From Kalmusia sp. IMI 367209 (Eukaryota; Ascomycota; Dothideomycetes; Pleosporales; Didymosphaeriaceae): a DNA stretch of 64,000 nucleotides. A model generated the notes under the pieces. The model saw only the letters and a program-made list of their open reading frames with translations, was not told the DNA's origin and ran no database searches. A program made the translations under genes and the position numbers. How positions within the stretch are numbered: position 1 is the first letter of the stretch; the number at the start of each line of letters is the position of its first letter. Positions 1-10,040 of the stretch are shown here, piece by piece. The stretch covers positions 992,001-1,056,000 of the forward strand of contig JAPEUQ010000001.1 in NCBI GenBank assembly GCA_027946365.1, written 5' to 3'.

Positions 1-803
1 TGGCGCTCCCCGGTTTTGTCTGGTGCCCGTTGTGGGATGGTTTTGCCTATCGCGATCCATCAGCGCTGACTCGGCTGCGCTGCACTTGTTGTCATTCATG
101 AACGAGTGAAACCGAACTGCCGATTCAGAGGCTAAGCGCGTACGAGCAGATAGGAGTACGTTGTCGCCTTAGCAGGTAGTCGGCAGTTGGGCGATGGCTG
201 CAAGAGGTCTAATTGCCGAGCCCCAACGGCTAAGTCACCCCGGATACGGAGCAGGTGCTACGAGGCAAAATCTACATTACATCATGCAAAGCTCCTTGAA
301 CCGCCACTACTTCGAGCGACGTACCCCCTTTCCAGTATAGTTAAGCTTTCTTATCGAACTTGTGCCGGGCTCACTAAGGTGATCGTCTCTGTTTAAGCTT
401 TCGGCAACTGCAATACCCCACGATACTTCCATTTTTGGACCCGGTATTCACTGCGTACCATCATCTCTCTGCGTGGGGATCACATGCAGAAAGTGACCAC
501 CTTTGAAACGACGATTCAAACGCATATTCCCATGCCACCATCATGCGGGGCTCAGACAAATCGATAGATGAGCAAGGCCAGAGTCAACTATGAAAATTCC
601 ATGAATGTTGCAAGAAGCCTTCTAGAAATCCCTTTAACGGTAGCCTACGCTTTACAGATACTTGCATGTTTGAACGTAGCAATGGTGAATTGTCCGTCTA
701 TGTATCACTCACGTACACTGCAAATAGAGCTTTTCGTCGAGTCGCAATGCTAGGGCTACCAAGTACCCAATCTTCGACTGGAAAAATTAACTTGTTGGCA
801 GCC
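1..803. other. Intergenic, no supported gene
   Basis: Only short, mutually overlapping frames without recognisable protein features. It lies downstream of the minus-strand WD40 gene and presumably contains that gene's 3' untranslated region. No tRNA, repeat or transposon signature was seen. Confidence 0.6.
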
Positions 804-2072
804 CTACACCAGCGCCTCTGGAAGCTCCCAAAAGCGCGCCGCGTGGTCATTGTCAAACCCACCAATCCACCCTCTCTCCTCCAGGATAAAAGTACGACCA
901 AAGTTATCCCCTAGTATAAATTCGTCGCCTTCGTTGGGCCCCCAGCGATACTTCAGGTTAGTATCAAAGTCGTAGACCTCCAGACCAGCATTCACACGAT
1001 ACGCAAGCTTGCTCCCGCCTCCAAACCAAGCCACATCGTCAACCTCCCCCACGCCCGTGGTAGTTTCCTGCTGCCACGTTTGCACCACCTTGCCTTCATC
1101 CATAGAGTATACTTGTATCTGGGAATCCCCGCCTAAGGCAAGTAGCTTCCCGTCCGGACTCCACTCCACGGTGCGCACCCACAAAGGGAAACCGTCGATC
1201 ACAATAGGGGCTACCGTTAGATCATCCATGGCGTATATCCTTGCGGACCAAGCCCCAAGCGTTATGGCAAGGTATTTGTTGTCCGGCGAGAAGCGTACGA
1301 TCCAGCTCGGATTTATATCGGAAATGTCGAAATCTGTTAGAAAGGTCCCGTCCTCACCGTTCCACAACTTTCCGGTACCGTCGTAGGATGTCGTCGCTAT
1401 GTACTTGCCGTCGGAGGTCCAATCTACGCTTAGGACTGCGTCCGTATGGTTCGAGAGCGTGAGCTTGTACTCGGGATCCGTGAACGAGTAGATATAAACG
1501 TCTGGGTGCCAATCAACTGCAACGTAGCGTCCTCCATGTGTCACGAGTCGCGGCTCGAATGACGCGAGGGTACCATCGTGAGTGATGAGAGAAGAATTCG
1601 GTATCCCAGCTGCGGAGAGCTGGTACTGCGTCAAGCTGTAGACCCAGGAAGGTTCCAAGGTTTCGTTGGCCAGCAACAGGTAGTAGCCGCCATTTTCAGC
1701 CCCGACGACGCGTAGTTCATCACTCGGCCGAGGGATGTCGGTTACCGTTTCTCCAGATTGGAGATCTGTGATGCGCGTGTTTGTAGTATTGGACATTATG
1801 AGGAATTTCTCATCAGGGGTTACGGCGCCGGGGCCGGCTACCGTACGCGGATTTGGCGATGGCTGCGTGTATTTGACGACTTCGCTGCCCCAGGTCTTGG
1901 GGTAGCCTGAGGCCCATTCCGCCGTCTTGTTGTCTTTTTGCCAGTCGGGTAGAGTCGGATCTCGTGCTTCGATAGAGAAAGTAGCTTTCACGCTAGGTTT
2001 CGTAGCTGGGAGAGAGGTTGTAGATTGGAAGAGGGCCCAGAGCGGAAGAAACATCTTGACTGCCATTCTCAT
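804..2072 (-). CDS. Secreted WD40-type beta-propeller protein
   Basis: Single-exon gene of 422 aa starting at ATG 2072-2070. Residues 1 to about 22 form a signal-peptide-like stretch (charged start, hydrophobic FLPLWALF core, small residues before LPA), so secretion or lumenal location is inferred. The central half holds at least two clear WD40 units: around 208-247 (HTDAVLSVDWTSDGK, then a KLW end) and around 296-333 (VRTVEWSPDGK). A weaker unit at about 255-283 has FSPDNKYLAI. Several N-glycosylation sequons (near residues 48, 95, 136, 159 and 208) fit passage through the secretory pathway. WD40 propellers are usually intracellular scaffolds, so a secreted one is unusual; function unknown. 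A second in-frame Met at residue 3 and a third at residue 7 could also start the protein. Confidence 0.8.
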   Translation of the reverse strand: MRMAVKMFLPLWALFQSTTSLPATKPSVKATFSIEARDPTLPDWQKDNKTAEWASGYPKTWGSEVVKYTQPSPNPRTVAGPGAVTPDEKFLIMSNTTNTRITDLQSGETVTDIPRPSDELRVVGAENGGYYLLLANETLEPSWVYSLTQYQLSAAGIPNSSLITHDGTLASFEPRLVTHGGRYVAVDWHPDVYIYSFTDPEYKLTLSNHTDAVLSVDWTSDGKYIATTSYDGTGKLWNGEDGTFLTDFDISDINPSWIVRFSPDNKYLAITLGAWSARIYAMDDLTVAPIVIDGFPLWVRTVEWSPDGKLLALGGDSQIQVYSMDEGKVVQTWQQETTTGVGEVDDVAWFGGGSKLAYRVNAGLEVYDFDTNLKYRWGPNEGDEFILGDNFGRTFILEERGWIGGFDNDHAARFWELPEALV

Positions 2073-3467
2073 TGAAATGTCTCACATGCTCGACGTGGTA
2101 TTAATGTGATGTGTGGGGTCTAGCAGTTATTTGTACATGTGTAGGATGTGAGAACAATGGACGCATAGCTCATTCTCGAGCGAAATGACCCCAAGACAAA
2201 CGCGGGTCCCGCCAATTAAATTGAATCCTTAGACGCATGCCAATGCTGAACGTTGCTGTATGCGAACGAAGTTGAGCAAATATCGCACCGCAATAGGCAA
2301 GTGGCAATGGGGGCGGAAATGTACACATAGCGCAACCCTTGAAACGCCATGGGCAACTAAGAAGATTAATGTCATCGTTTTGTGCGCCTTTATTGCGGTA
2401 CGACTTATTCGTATGGTCTATGCAGCCAGCAAAGGTAAGTCTAATTAGACCAGCTTTAAGTAGGCGGAGAAGAAGATGGGGAAGTGTTTTGTCGGTCTTA
2501 CGCGGGGTGGCAGGGTAGTGACTCGGGTCCCAGCTGAGAAGCAAGAATATCTTGTCACTCTAGGATAGGTTTTTCTATCCGTCTTCTGTTCGGGAGATTG
2601 TAATTCATTATTCTGGCGCGTGTGCAAGACACACTTTCGTGCGAAAAGCATGTGTGCAGTGAATGTAACTAGAATGAATCGCAGATCGCATATCGCACAA
2701 TCCTTGCATACAAGGATAGTCAGTTCTTCGCACATTTCTTCGATATTGGCACGATCAAATTAAACACTTTCTCTTTGTTAATACTCTTAGCGAACTACGT
2801 AAAGACATAAGCTCAACTACCCACGCTGATATGGCTCCCAAATTCACTCTTTCGGAACCGACGGGGACGCTTCTTAATTGTCGTATAACATGAAGTACTG
2901 TTCCAATTCAATCAGCTCTGTGTTGCCATATATCGCGGCAAATTACAGTTCGATCCTATGGTGATAGGACAGGGCGGTCACCTTCGCAGCCTGCAATGGG
3001 ATAGATAAACTACAAATTTGTCGTGTATTCAAGGGTAATACACCCGACAATATAAAAACTAACTTGAAGTATAGACCCCGAATCATTGTTCACCTACTGC
3101 GATGGAGCTTTTTGCTTATGTGTATGGAGCAAGTATTCAAGGTAGTCAGCACTAGGCAACTCCAGACGAGGTGGCGTTTGTTTCAAAAGTTCACCGGATT
3201 GCTGGTGAGAATTCTGTAGCAGGTCATATACATCCGCCCTGCGAGGAATTTGCCGTGGGTGACCAGATGTATGATCGTGTGCGTTTTCGTTCCGCAATGT
3301 ACACAATGCTGCTTCGATTCTGTTCGCAGGTATATAAATTGGTAGATTTCCTCCGAGAGAGACGAGGAGTGATCCTAGACTAATAGGTAACAGTATAGAA
3401 GAGTACAGTGCGAAACGACAGAGGGGGTACTTTGAAGGTTCGTAGCGGTAATCCTGGGTTGTTGCAT
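2073..3467. other. Intergenic, no supported gene
   Basis: About 1.4 kb between two divergently oriented genes. It must include both 5' regions. Short frames here show no domain, signal peptide or plausible splicing into a longer product. Nothing else recognised. Confidence 0.6.
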
Positions 3468-4390
3468 ATGCTTATCAAACTGACAGATGCTCTTCCTGCG
3501 CCTTTGAGCGAGAAGACGATACTATTACCAAAGGTGTATAATGGTAGCCAATCTTCTGCGGCGCTGCAGACACAATCGACCTTGTTAAGCCTTTTACCCT
3601 CCAAACTAAGGCTGCAAATCTGGGAGCACGCGATCGGCCGACAGAAGCTGCACATCATCTCCAAATACCGTCGACTCGGACACGCAGTGTGCAACACAGA
3701 GTACTGGAAAGAGTCTCGATCGGGAAGACCTGGTCTACGAGCTTCTTCATACATGTTCACGTATGCTTCGCTGCCGACGACCAAACAGCTGGCAGAGTGG
3801 AACATGTGCAGCCTCCTAATTACATGCCGGAAGATGTAAGCTGTGCAAATGTATCTCTACACCTGGTTTGCTGCTGACGACTCTGTAGTTACAACGAGGC
3901 AATCCCGATATTGTACAAAAGCAACACCTTCGTGTTCTGGGATACGCGCCTCCCAATGGTTCTCAAGGACGCCATTCCGCTCGAACGCTGGCAATCTATC
4001 AGCACCATGGAGATATACTTCTTCTACTACCGCAAAGAGGATAACGAGGACGCCGTTGATGTTAACACTGATCACCAGCATGAATCATGGCCAGCGTGTC
4101 GTTCTACCTTGAAGTCAATGCCAAACCTCCACAATGTCCGTATTTACTTATCAGGGCATATATCTGCCGGCTTGTGGGAGGAATACGTGCATATGGATCG
4201 ACTGGTGCTATGTTTGATGTTTTGGTTATTGGCTGATCTTAGTGGGATGAAAGGAGCATGCGAGATCTTCTGTCCGAAGAAAAGGGAGTGCGCTGAGAGT
4301 GAAAGCTGTCTGTGGTCCCTCCATGGTATGAGCGGCAAGGACCATCGAGGCTTTGGGAAAAAGGTTGAGAGCTGGGGGCTTGGAGTGTGA
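3468..4390 (+). CDS. DUF7730/2EXR-like fungal protein
   Basis: Two exons, 3468-3835 and 3889-4390, with a 53-nt GTAAG..TAG intron. Joining them restores the pattern of this fungal family: an N-terminal F-box-like helix (LLSLLPSKLRLQIWEHAI, cf. the LPxElRxxIyeyal motif) followed by LLITCRKIYNEAIPILYKSN, the classical 'tCRqiyxEaxpiLYxxNtF' segment. The splice falls exactly inside CRKIYNEA. The longer open frame begins at a GTG, so I use the first ATG at 3468. The C-terminal part (LSGMKGACEIFCP onward) only loosely matches the family and the true 3' end may involve another intron. Function of the family is not established; F-box-related adaptor roles are conjecture. Confidence 0.7.
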
Positions 4391-7300
4391 GACGTATGTT
4401 GGGAATCTATATTCGAGTGACAAGGAGATTCGGCAACAAGTGAGGAGGCACTCCGATGGGAGAGATGAATATAGTGCGTTTTCTAGGGTTCGGTTAGAAA
4501 GGGTAGAGGCATGCTAATAGGAGAGGCCAGCACGGACAATAAGAGGGGCGCGAGATGATAGGGGCGGTGGAAAGCTGACTAACAGGGCGTAGTGTGGAGG
4601 AAGACTAGTTTTGTGGCGCTTTCCGTGGTCGACAAGCGAGTAAACACAGGAATGCCAGCGTCGCTTCCTTGTTTGATAGATCACAATCTCAGCCACGCCA
4701 TTTTCCCTTCTATTCCACGGCCTCCGCTTCTCATGTCGCGTCTTCTTGAGCTTGCCGTGATTCATTTTAAGTTTGCACAAGCGAGAAGGACGGCCAACGG
4801 AACATGCCACCAGCAACTGATATCTTCCGAACAGCGCCTCCGGAGCACATTCAGCTCACGATACGTTTTTCACAGCTCTGCCAGATGCGATCAGTAGCCG
4901 GCAGCCAGACGATGATCCAAGATGCGCATGGTCGCCGACTGCTATGCCTTGATACAACACCTGACGCGTCAAAGTCTTCATACGAGCATCATGTAGGTGA
5001 ACAATGGCCGACTGGACGAGAGCATGTGAGGAGGTTGGTGGTACTGAGGGCGGCAAGTATGTGACGTGCGGGACTTTTGCGAGCCTGTACCGCTTCCCCA
5101 GCTTCTCGCCCTATGGCGTCTTCCGACAAGAAAGCACAGGCACATCCGACGACATTGGCGATCCGAGTGCGTACTCGTGATCATTCCTTCAACGGCCGCC
5201 CAATGCCCAAACCGAGGCTTACGGAAGACGATAGCATTGGATGAGTTCGAGACGGGTATGCAGCATACACCAAATTGGAGAATGTGGACGCGGACCTGAA
5301 ACTCAAATGCAAGGCAAGCAGGAATGAGAAATCAGCACCTCACCTGAGGTGGTTGGGCATATGGCACTCGACAGTCCCACTTGCGGTTGTTCGTCCCGCC
5401 GTGGGTGAGTCACCGCAAAACACGTCGAAGCGCATGCAGCTTGCAGCCGCGTATGCGGCCGTGACTCCCACCAGCAGATTGTGAAACGGCGACAAAAGTC
5501 TGTCTGCACGTCTCCTCGCTGGCGAGTACATTCGGTGCAGACAACATGGAAGCAAAGACGGATGGTGAGATGGACGCTGGGAGGCCGTGGTGTACACAGT
5601 AGGCGCTGGAAGTTGCTCGCCGCAGCTAGCCGGCTTACCGAGCACCTGACGGCGACATGCCGTGGCGTCTCCATCCCGGTCGAGCTGAAAGGCACCGGAT
5701 GCGGTAAAGAAACATGGGCTCCATCATGCGCAAGATGCGCGATCAACAGTGCGCTCGCGGGGAATTCTTCTCCAGCGAAACACCAACAGCCGAGTGACGA
5801 ATGCCGCCACAGCCGGCACGGAAGCGAGGCGTCAAGCCCCCGACGAAGTCGCCTGTGAGGCGCAGTTGACTAGATCCGAGTTGCAGGTTTCGGCGTCGCC
5901 TTTGCAGATTTTGAAACGCAAACGACGTGGGTTGCTATCGATAGCACCGCTATTATGGGTCAACGATAGGCGGATCCGGGGTCGCCTCATGTCGACACTT
6001 GCGCAATCGCATTCGTCTGCCTCAGTAGAGGATACTCTGTTCCACTCACGAAGACGGCGTAATAGGAGAAGGTGGAGGTTGAAACGGCCAGCGGCTGCAA
6101 CAAACCTGCTCTACGTGAGCCTCACTCCAACCGTCTTCCTGCTAGCCTGTCGGAGTGTCGGCCGAAACGAGCCATTACACCATTGCCGTGCGTGGGTATA
6201 GGCGATGACATGACTGTAGTCGGAGACTGGCGAGGGTCGGCAAAGGCGACGCCGAAGAGGATCGCCGTGGTCGTCTCGTCTCGCGCCATCACCGCCGCCT
6301 CGCACAGCCACAGCAGAATCTGCCATGTTCCCAGCACGTGCTGCAGAAGAGCGTCGGGATGGGGATGTGCGCGTGGACATGGTCCGTCGTCATCATCATC
6401 ATCATCCATCGCAAGAGACATGGGAACAGGTCGCGCGTCGTCCTGCTTCAGCACGCGCCCGAGCTACTCGCGACGGCACGCTGATGCTCTTCTGGACCGT
6501 GTCTGAAAGCCCGCTTCGATCACATGAGTGTCCCGCGGGAGGGTTTTGGAGGCGTACGGCACCCCTGCTTGCACCCCTGCTATTCCAGGTGATTGGGCCG
6601 ACTGTTTCCTGCCCATTTTTAGTCCCAAGCAACGTCGTCCTGTCATCGCTCCAAGACCACGTCCAACTCTCCCACCTTCCTCCAGATCCCAAAGGCAGCT
6701 CCCTAGATCACACTCTATCCGCCGTGGACCCTTTGCCCGCGTATACCCAATATGGCAGCAACACCGCTGCGGTGCGTTCTCATTTGGGATGCTACCAAAA
6801 GCTTCCAGAATACCACACGCCGGGGGATAGAGAGGTTGCAGTGCAACGTCAAGCCCAACAGCAGGCGTCCCTAGTCCCGGCCCTCACGCTCGCATTAAGG
6901 CGTGTAAGGTAGTGCTCGTTCTGTCGCGGGCTGCCTGCGCACATCAGATCAGGATGTTGGTAGTGAGGCCCGATATGCATGGTCGTCCGTGGGCGCCGCC
7001 TTCAGCTGCCTTGGACCAAAGAGTCTCAATAGTGCTTTTTTCATTTCTACTCTACTGTGCGGGCGGTGGAACGCCTCCATCTGTTTCATCTCCGCCTGCA
7101 AGTCTAGACGGGTTCATGGCAGCCATAAGTGCATCGCAATATTCCCTCGCGCAGGCTCCGCCTATCCACGCGCTTCAACGGCGCGAGCAACGCGGTCGCC
7201 GTGCCGGTCGGTCAGCTTGGATCCGACTAGACCTGCAGCTGCATCGTCGCCATATATGCACGATTAAACAAGCTAGATGCGCAGTGCAGCCAAACGGGGC

Positions 7301-7602
7301 AGTGTGCATGATACCCTTGCGGGCCCTGTGGCCACGGCGGAGCCGGCCTATGATCGTCCCCTCGTCAGCACTCTTAAGAAATGCCCACCCACCACCGACT
7401 AGCCTTCTCTACCCTCACCTCTCACCTCGCCTCCCCCCCCTCATTCGTCCATCCCTTTCTCGTCTCCTCTACCCAAGGCGCACCGCAAAAACATAATCCC
7501 GCCTGAGACACCTCTTTACACTTCCCTTTGTTCTTTCGTTACGTTGATTCCGTCGTCCCATCTAATATCGCATCGTCTCGCACATCGCCAAATTCGGCCA
7601 AA
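4391..7602. other. Gene-sparse intergenic stretch with long upstream region
   Basis: No frame has convincing coding character; the longest (6325-6912, +) is of low complexity and has no domain. The last 200 bases before 7603 are strongly pyrimidine-rich (about 7395-7480), a common feature of filamentous-fungal promoters and 5' UTRs. A (CAT)n microsatellite lies at 6391-6406. A long 5' UTR or regulatory region for the 7603 gene is the simplest reading. Confidence 0.5.
6391..6406. repeat. (CAT)5 microsatellite
   Basis: Five uninterrupted CAT units in a non-coding stretch, seen directly. Confidence 0.8.
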
Positions 7603-8646
7603 ATGCCGATCCAGTTACTGCCCGCCTCGGCGGCCGCCTTTGCGCCACGCTCAACTGTCAACATCGTTCTCAACTCAAAGGTGGAGCCCTGGTTAACACA
7701 GACGCTGAAGAGGATAAATCGAGTCAAGCGACCGCTCAATAGCGTCCAGCAGCATACGCGATGTCTCACCGAAACCCTGTCCGGTTCAAATGCCATTTGG
7801 TCGCTATGCTCGGTTATGGTACCTAAGGCCCCGGATTCGGAGTTGCGCAAGGACCCCAACCCACTTGTCGAGGCCATCTTCAACTACCAGGTCATCCATA
7901 TCGAGGCCTATGTCGTGCACGTCGACATGGTTTCACAGCATGAGGTTGCATTCAAGCTCACGCCTGAAACCATTGAGGCGCTTACCGAGTACCACAAGGA
8001 CATCTACTCGGTCGACGTGTCCGCCAGCACTTGGAACTGGCCGGAGAAGGAGGCGCAACTGAAGAAGCTGCAAGACGAATTTGTGCAGGCTGTCAACCGC
8101 TACGTGTTCCGCACCGGTGCACGCGCACTCGAAGGCATGGAGGAGGAGGGCGCGGGGGAACTTCTTGAGGGCCGAGGTGAGGACGTCAAGGGCGCCATCA
8201 TGGGGCTGTTCCACCCGCTTCTTCCTCCTCCACCCAGGATTGTCGACGTTGTCCGACCGGCACCGCTGCTTCCAAGCTCGCCGGGCGCCACGAACTGGTG
8301 GTCAGGGCACGTACTACAGTCACAACCGGCGCCTGTCGAGTCCTGGAGAACGCTTTCGTCAACACCAAGCCCGACCATTGCCACCTGCAGTGAAACGTCT
8401 CCATCCTTCTGGAGTACAATGAGCATGGAGGCCGTGCAGCTGCCGTCGCCAACCCCTTCCTTCAGCCAGCCATTCAACACCACGAGTCAGTACTACAGCC
8501 CGCCCCAGGCAGTCGCCCCGATACCTGCTCTTCCCCTACCTAGTGTGCTGGCCCAGCAATGCGGGTCAAGCGCCGCGCACAGCGGGTATGGCAGTGGATT
8601 CGGGTGGGATTCTGGATTTGCACCACAGTACGCCGCATTCACGTAA
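7603..8646 (+). CDS. Unrecognised protein, alpha-helical N-terminal half, Pro/Ser-rich tail
   Basis: Single exon of 347 aa. The open frame extends upstream to 7528 only through a TTG; the ATG at 7603 has a good context (CCAAAATGCC) and follows a pyrimidine-rich leader. Residues 1 to about 190 look like a folded domain (ordered mix of hydrophobic and charged residues, e.g. VHVDMVSQHEVAFKLTPET and an acidic GMEEEGAGELLEGRGEDV segment). From about 205 the chain is Pro/Ser/Gln-rich and probably disordered, ending Gly-rich (SGYGSGFGWDSGF). No transmembrane segment, signal peptide or known motif was recognised. Codon use resembles neighbouring genes, so I take it as real but give no function. Confidence 0.75.
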   Translation: MPIQLLPASAAAFAPRSTVNIVLNSKVEPWLTQTLKRINRVKRPLNSVQQHTRCLTETLSGSNAIWSLCSVMVPKAPDSELRKDPNPLVEAIFNYQVIHIEAYVVHVDMVSQHEVAFKLTPETIEALTEYHKDIYSVDVSASTWNWPEKEAQLKKLQDEFVQAVNRYVFRTGARALEGMEEEGAGELLEGRGEDVKGAIMGLFHPLLPPPPRIVDVVRPAPLLPSSPGATNWWSGHVLQSQPAPVESWRTLSSTPSPTIATCSETSPSFWSTMSMEAVQLPSPTPSFSQPFNTTSQYYSPPQAVAPIPALPLPSVLAQQCGSSAAHSGYGSGFGWDSGFAPQYAAFT

Positions 8647-10040
8647 GTGCGTACACTCAGAACGTGGTACTTGTCCTCTGTCAAAGCCTGGGGAAGCGCG
8701 GACCTGGCCAGTCCTCTTGCACTTTCCCCACCGCAACAGGTTGATGCGCACAACCTCTGCGACGCACGACACGAGACGAAATGCGATATGCACGAAAGTG
8801 ATGTATAACATCATATACCAAGGCATGGGACGGCGTTTCATCGATTTTAGCGACTTGAGCGGTTTTTTTTTTTTAACTCTCTTCTCTCGTACAAAGTTTC
8901 CTTGATATCCGTTTAGTCTTGTCTGTTTTTTTAGCGAGCGATTTCCTTTGTGGCTTCTATGCATCCAGCGGCCGGACCAGGTCTTTTCTTTTGGGTCTGC
9001 ATCTCTGGGAGGTTTGCATGTCGGGCATTTCAAAGACGGATACAGCCTCACGGCTACGAGCAGGTACACTCGGCTGGGTTCTTATTCTGTTTAATGTCGT
9101 TTTGGACGGCTGTTATCTCTTCATTGAGCGTGGCATGCCACTCATGAGTTGACGCAGTCACGTTCTCGTCTTCCCAGACTGGCATTGAGTGCCAGCAGGA
9201 CATGCTGGGAGACAACGACAAAAGCATACACGCATCTGGGATGCCGCTGTAATCTTCGTCGCTGCGCAAAAGGAGGAAGTCTGGTGGGTGAGGGGCGGTC
9301 CCGCGCGGAGACAGGAGCACGCCCGTGGCATGCCCCTAGCTCTCGGAGACGTGGTCTTCTGCTTGCGGAACAAACACTCTCTGGCGTACGCGGATACTTG
9401 CTCGTTGCCCATCTGACCGAACACTGGATCGTAGCGACTGTAGGCTCATCTCCTACTCTTCAGGACCGTGTCTTGGAAGAAGCACCCCCCGGCGGGGTGA
9501 ATCGGATGCTGGACAGAAGCAAGCTTCTTTATAGCGTTAAATTAATAAAAAACGAAACCCCATTATCTGACAAGGTTGTTCCTGTTTGCTTTCTTGCGAG
9601 TGCAATGTATGCGTGATGAGGGAGGGGAGAGGTTGGTTTGGCGTCGTTGACATGTGAAGGGTCCAATGTCAAGCACTGTCACAGAACTCCAAGCGGCTCT
9701 GCGGCCAAACGATCGGGGCCACGATTCGAGGTCGAGGGCGGACAGGCACGCGTTGATTGCTGCGACGTTTTGCGCGCGCCGATGCCTGTTTCATGTGGTC
9801 GCTGGCGTAGCAAGGCTGCCATGTCCACACACGAAGAGCCGGTCTGAGGCTGCGGTAGCCCTGGAGCAACAAAGCCGACCCGCGACCTGACTGACCTCAG
9901 CGAGACCACGATTGCGACCCCCAGACCGCAGACCGCCGCTGCCTCGCCCCTGTGCACGATGCCCTCTGCGCCTGCGCGCGCACGATAGGAGCGACCGCAG
10001 AGTCTGTATTTGCAGCATCGCACCGCGCCTGGACGCCGCC
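8647..10040. other. Intergenic, no supported gene
   Basis: 3' region of the preceding gene (an oligo-T tract at about 8863-8873) and 5' region of the GID4-like gene, which becomes GC-rich towards 10 kb. Overlapping frames on both strands near 9.7-10.2 kb are GC-driven and have no recognisable features. Confidence 0.6.

Noticed and set aside
6325..6912. 195-codon plus-strand frame upstream of the 7603 gene
   Set aside because: Low-complexity, His-run from a CAT microsatellite, no domain and overlapping frames on the other strand; composition looks non-coding.
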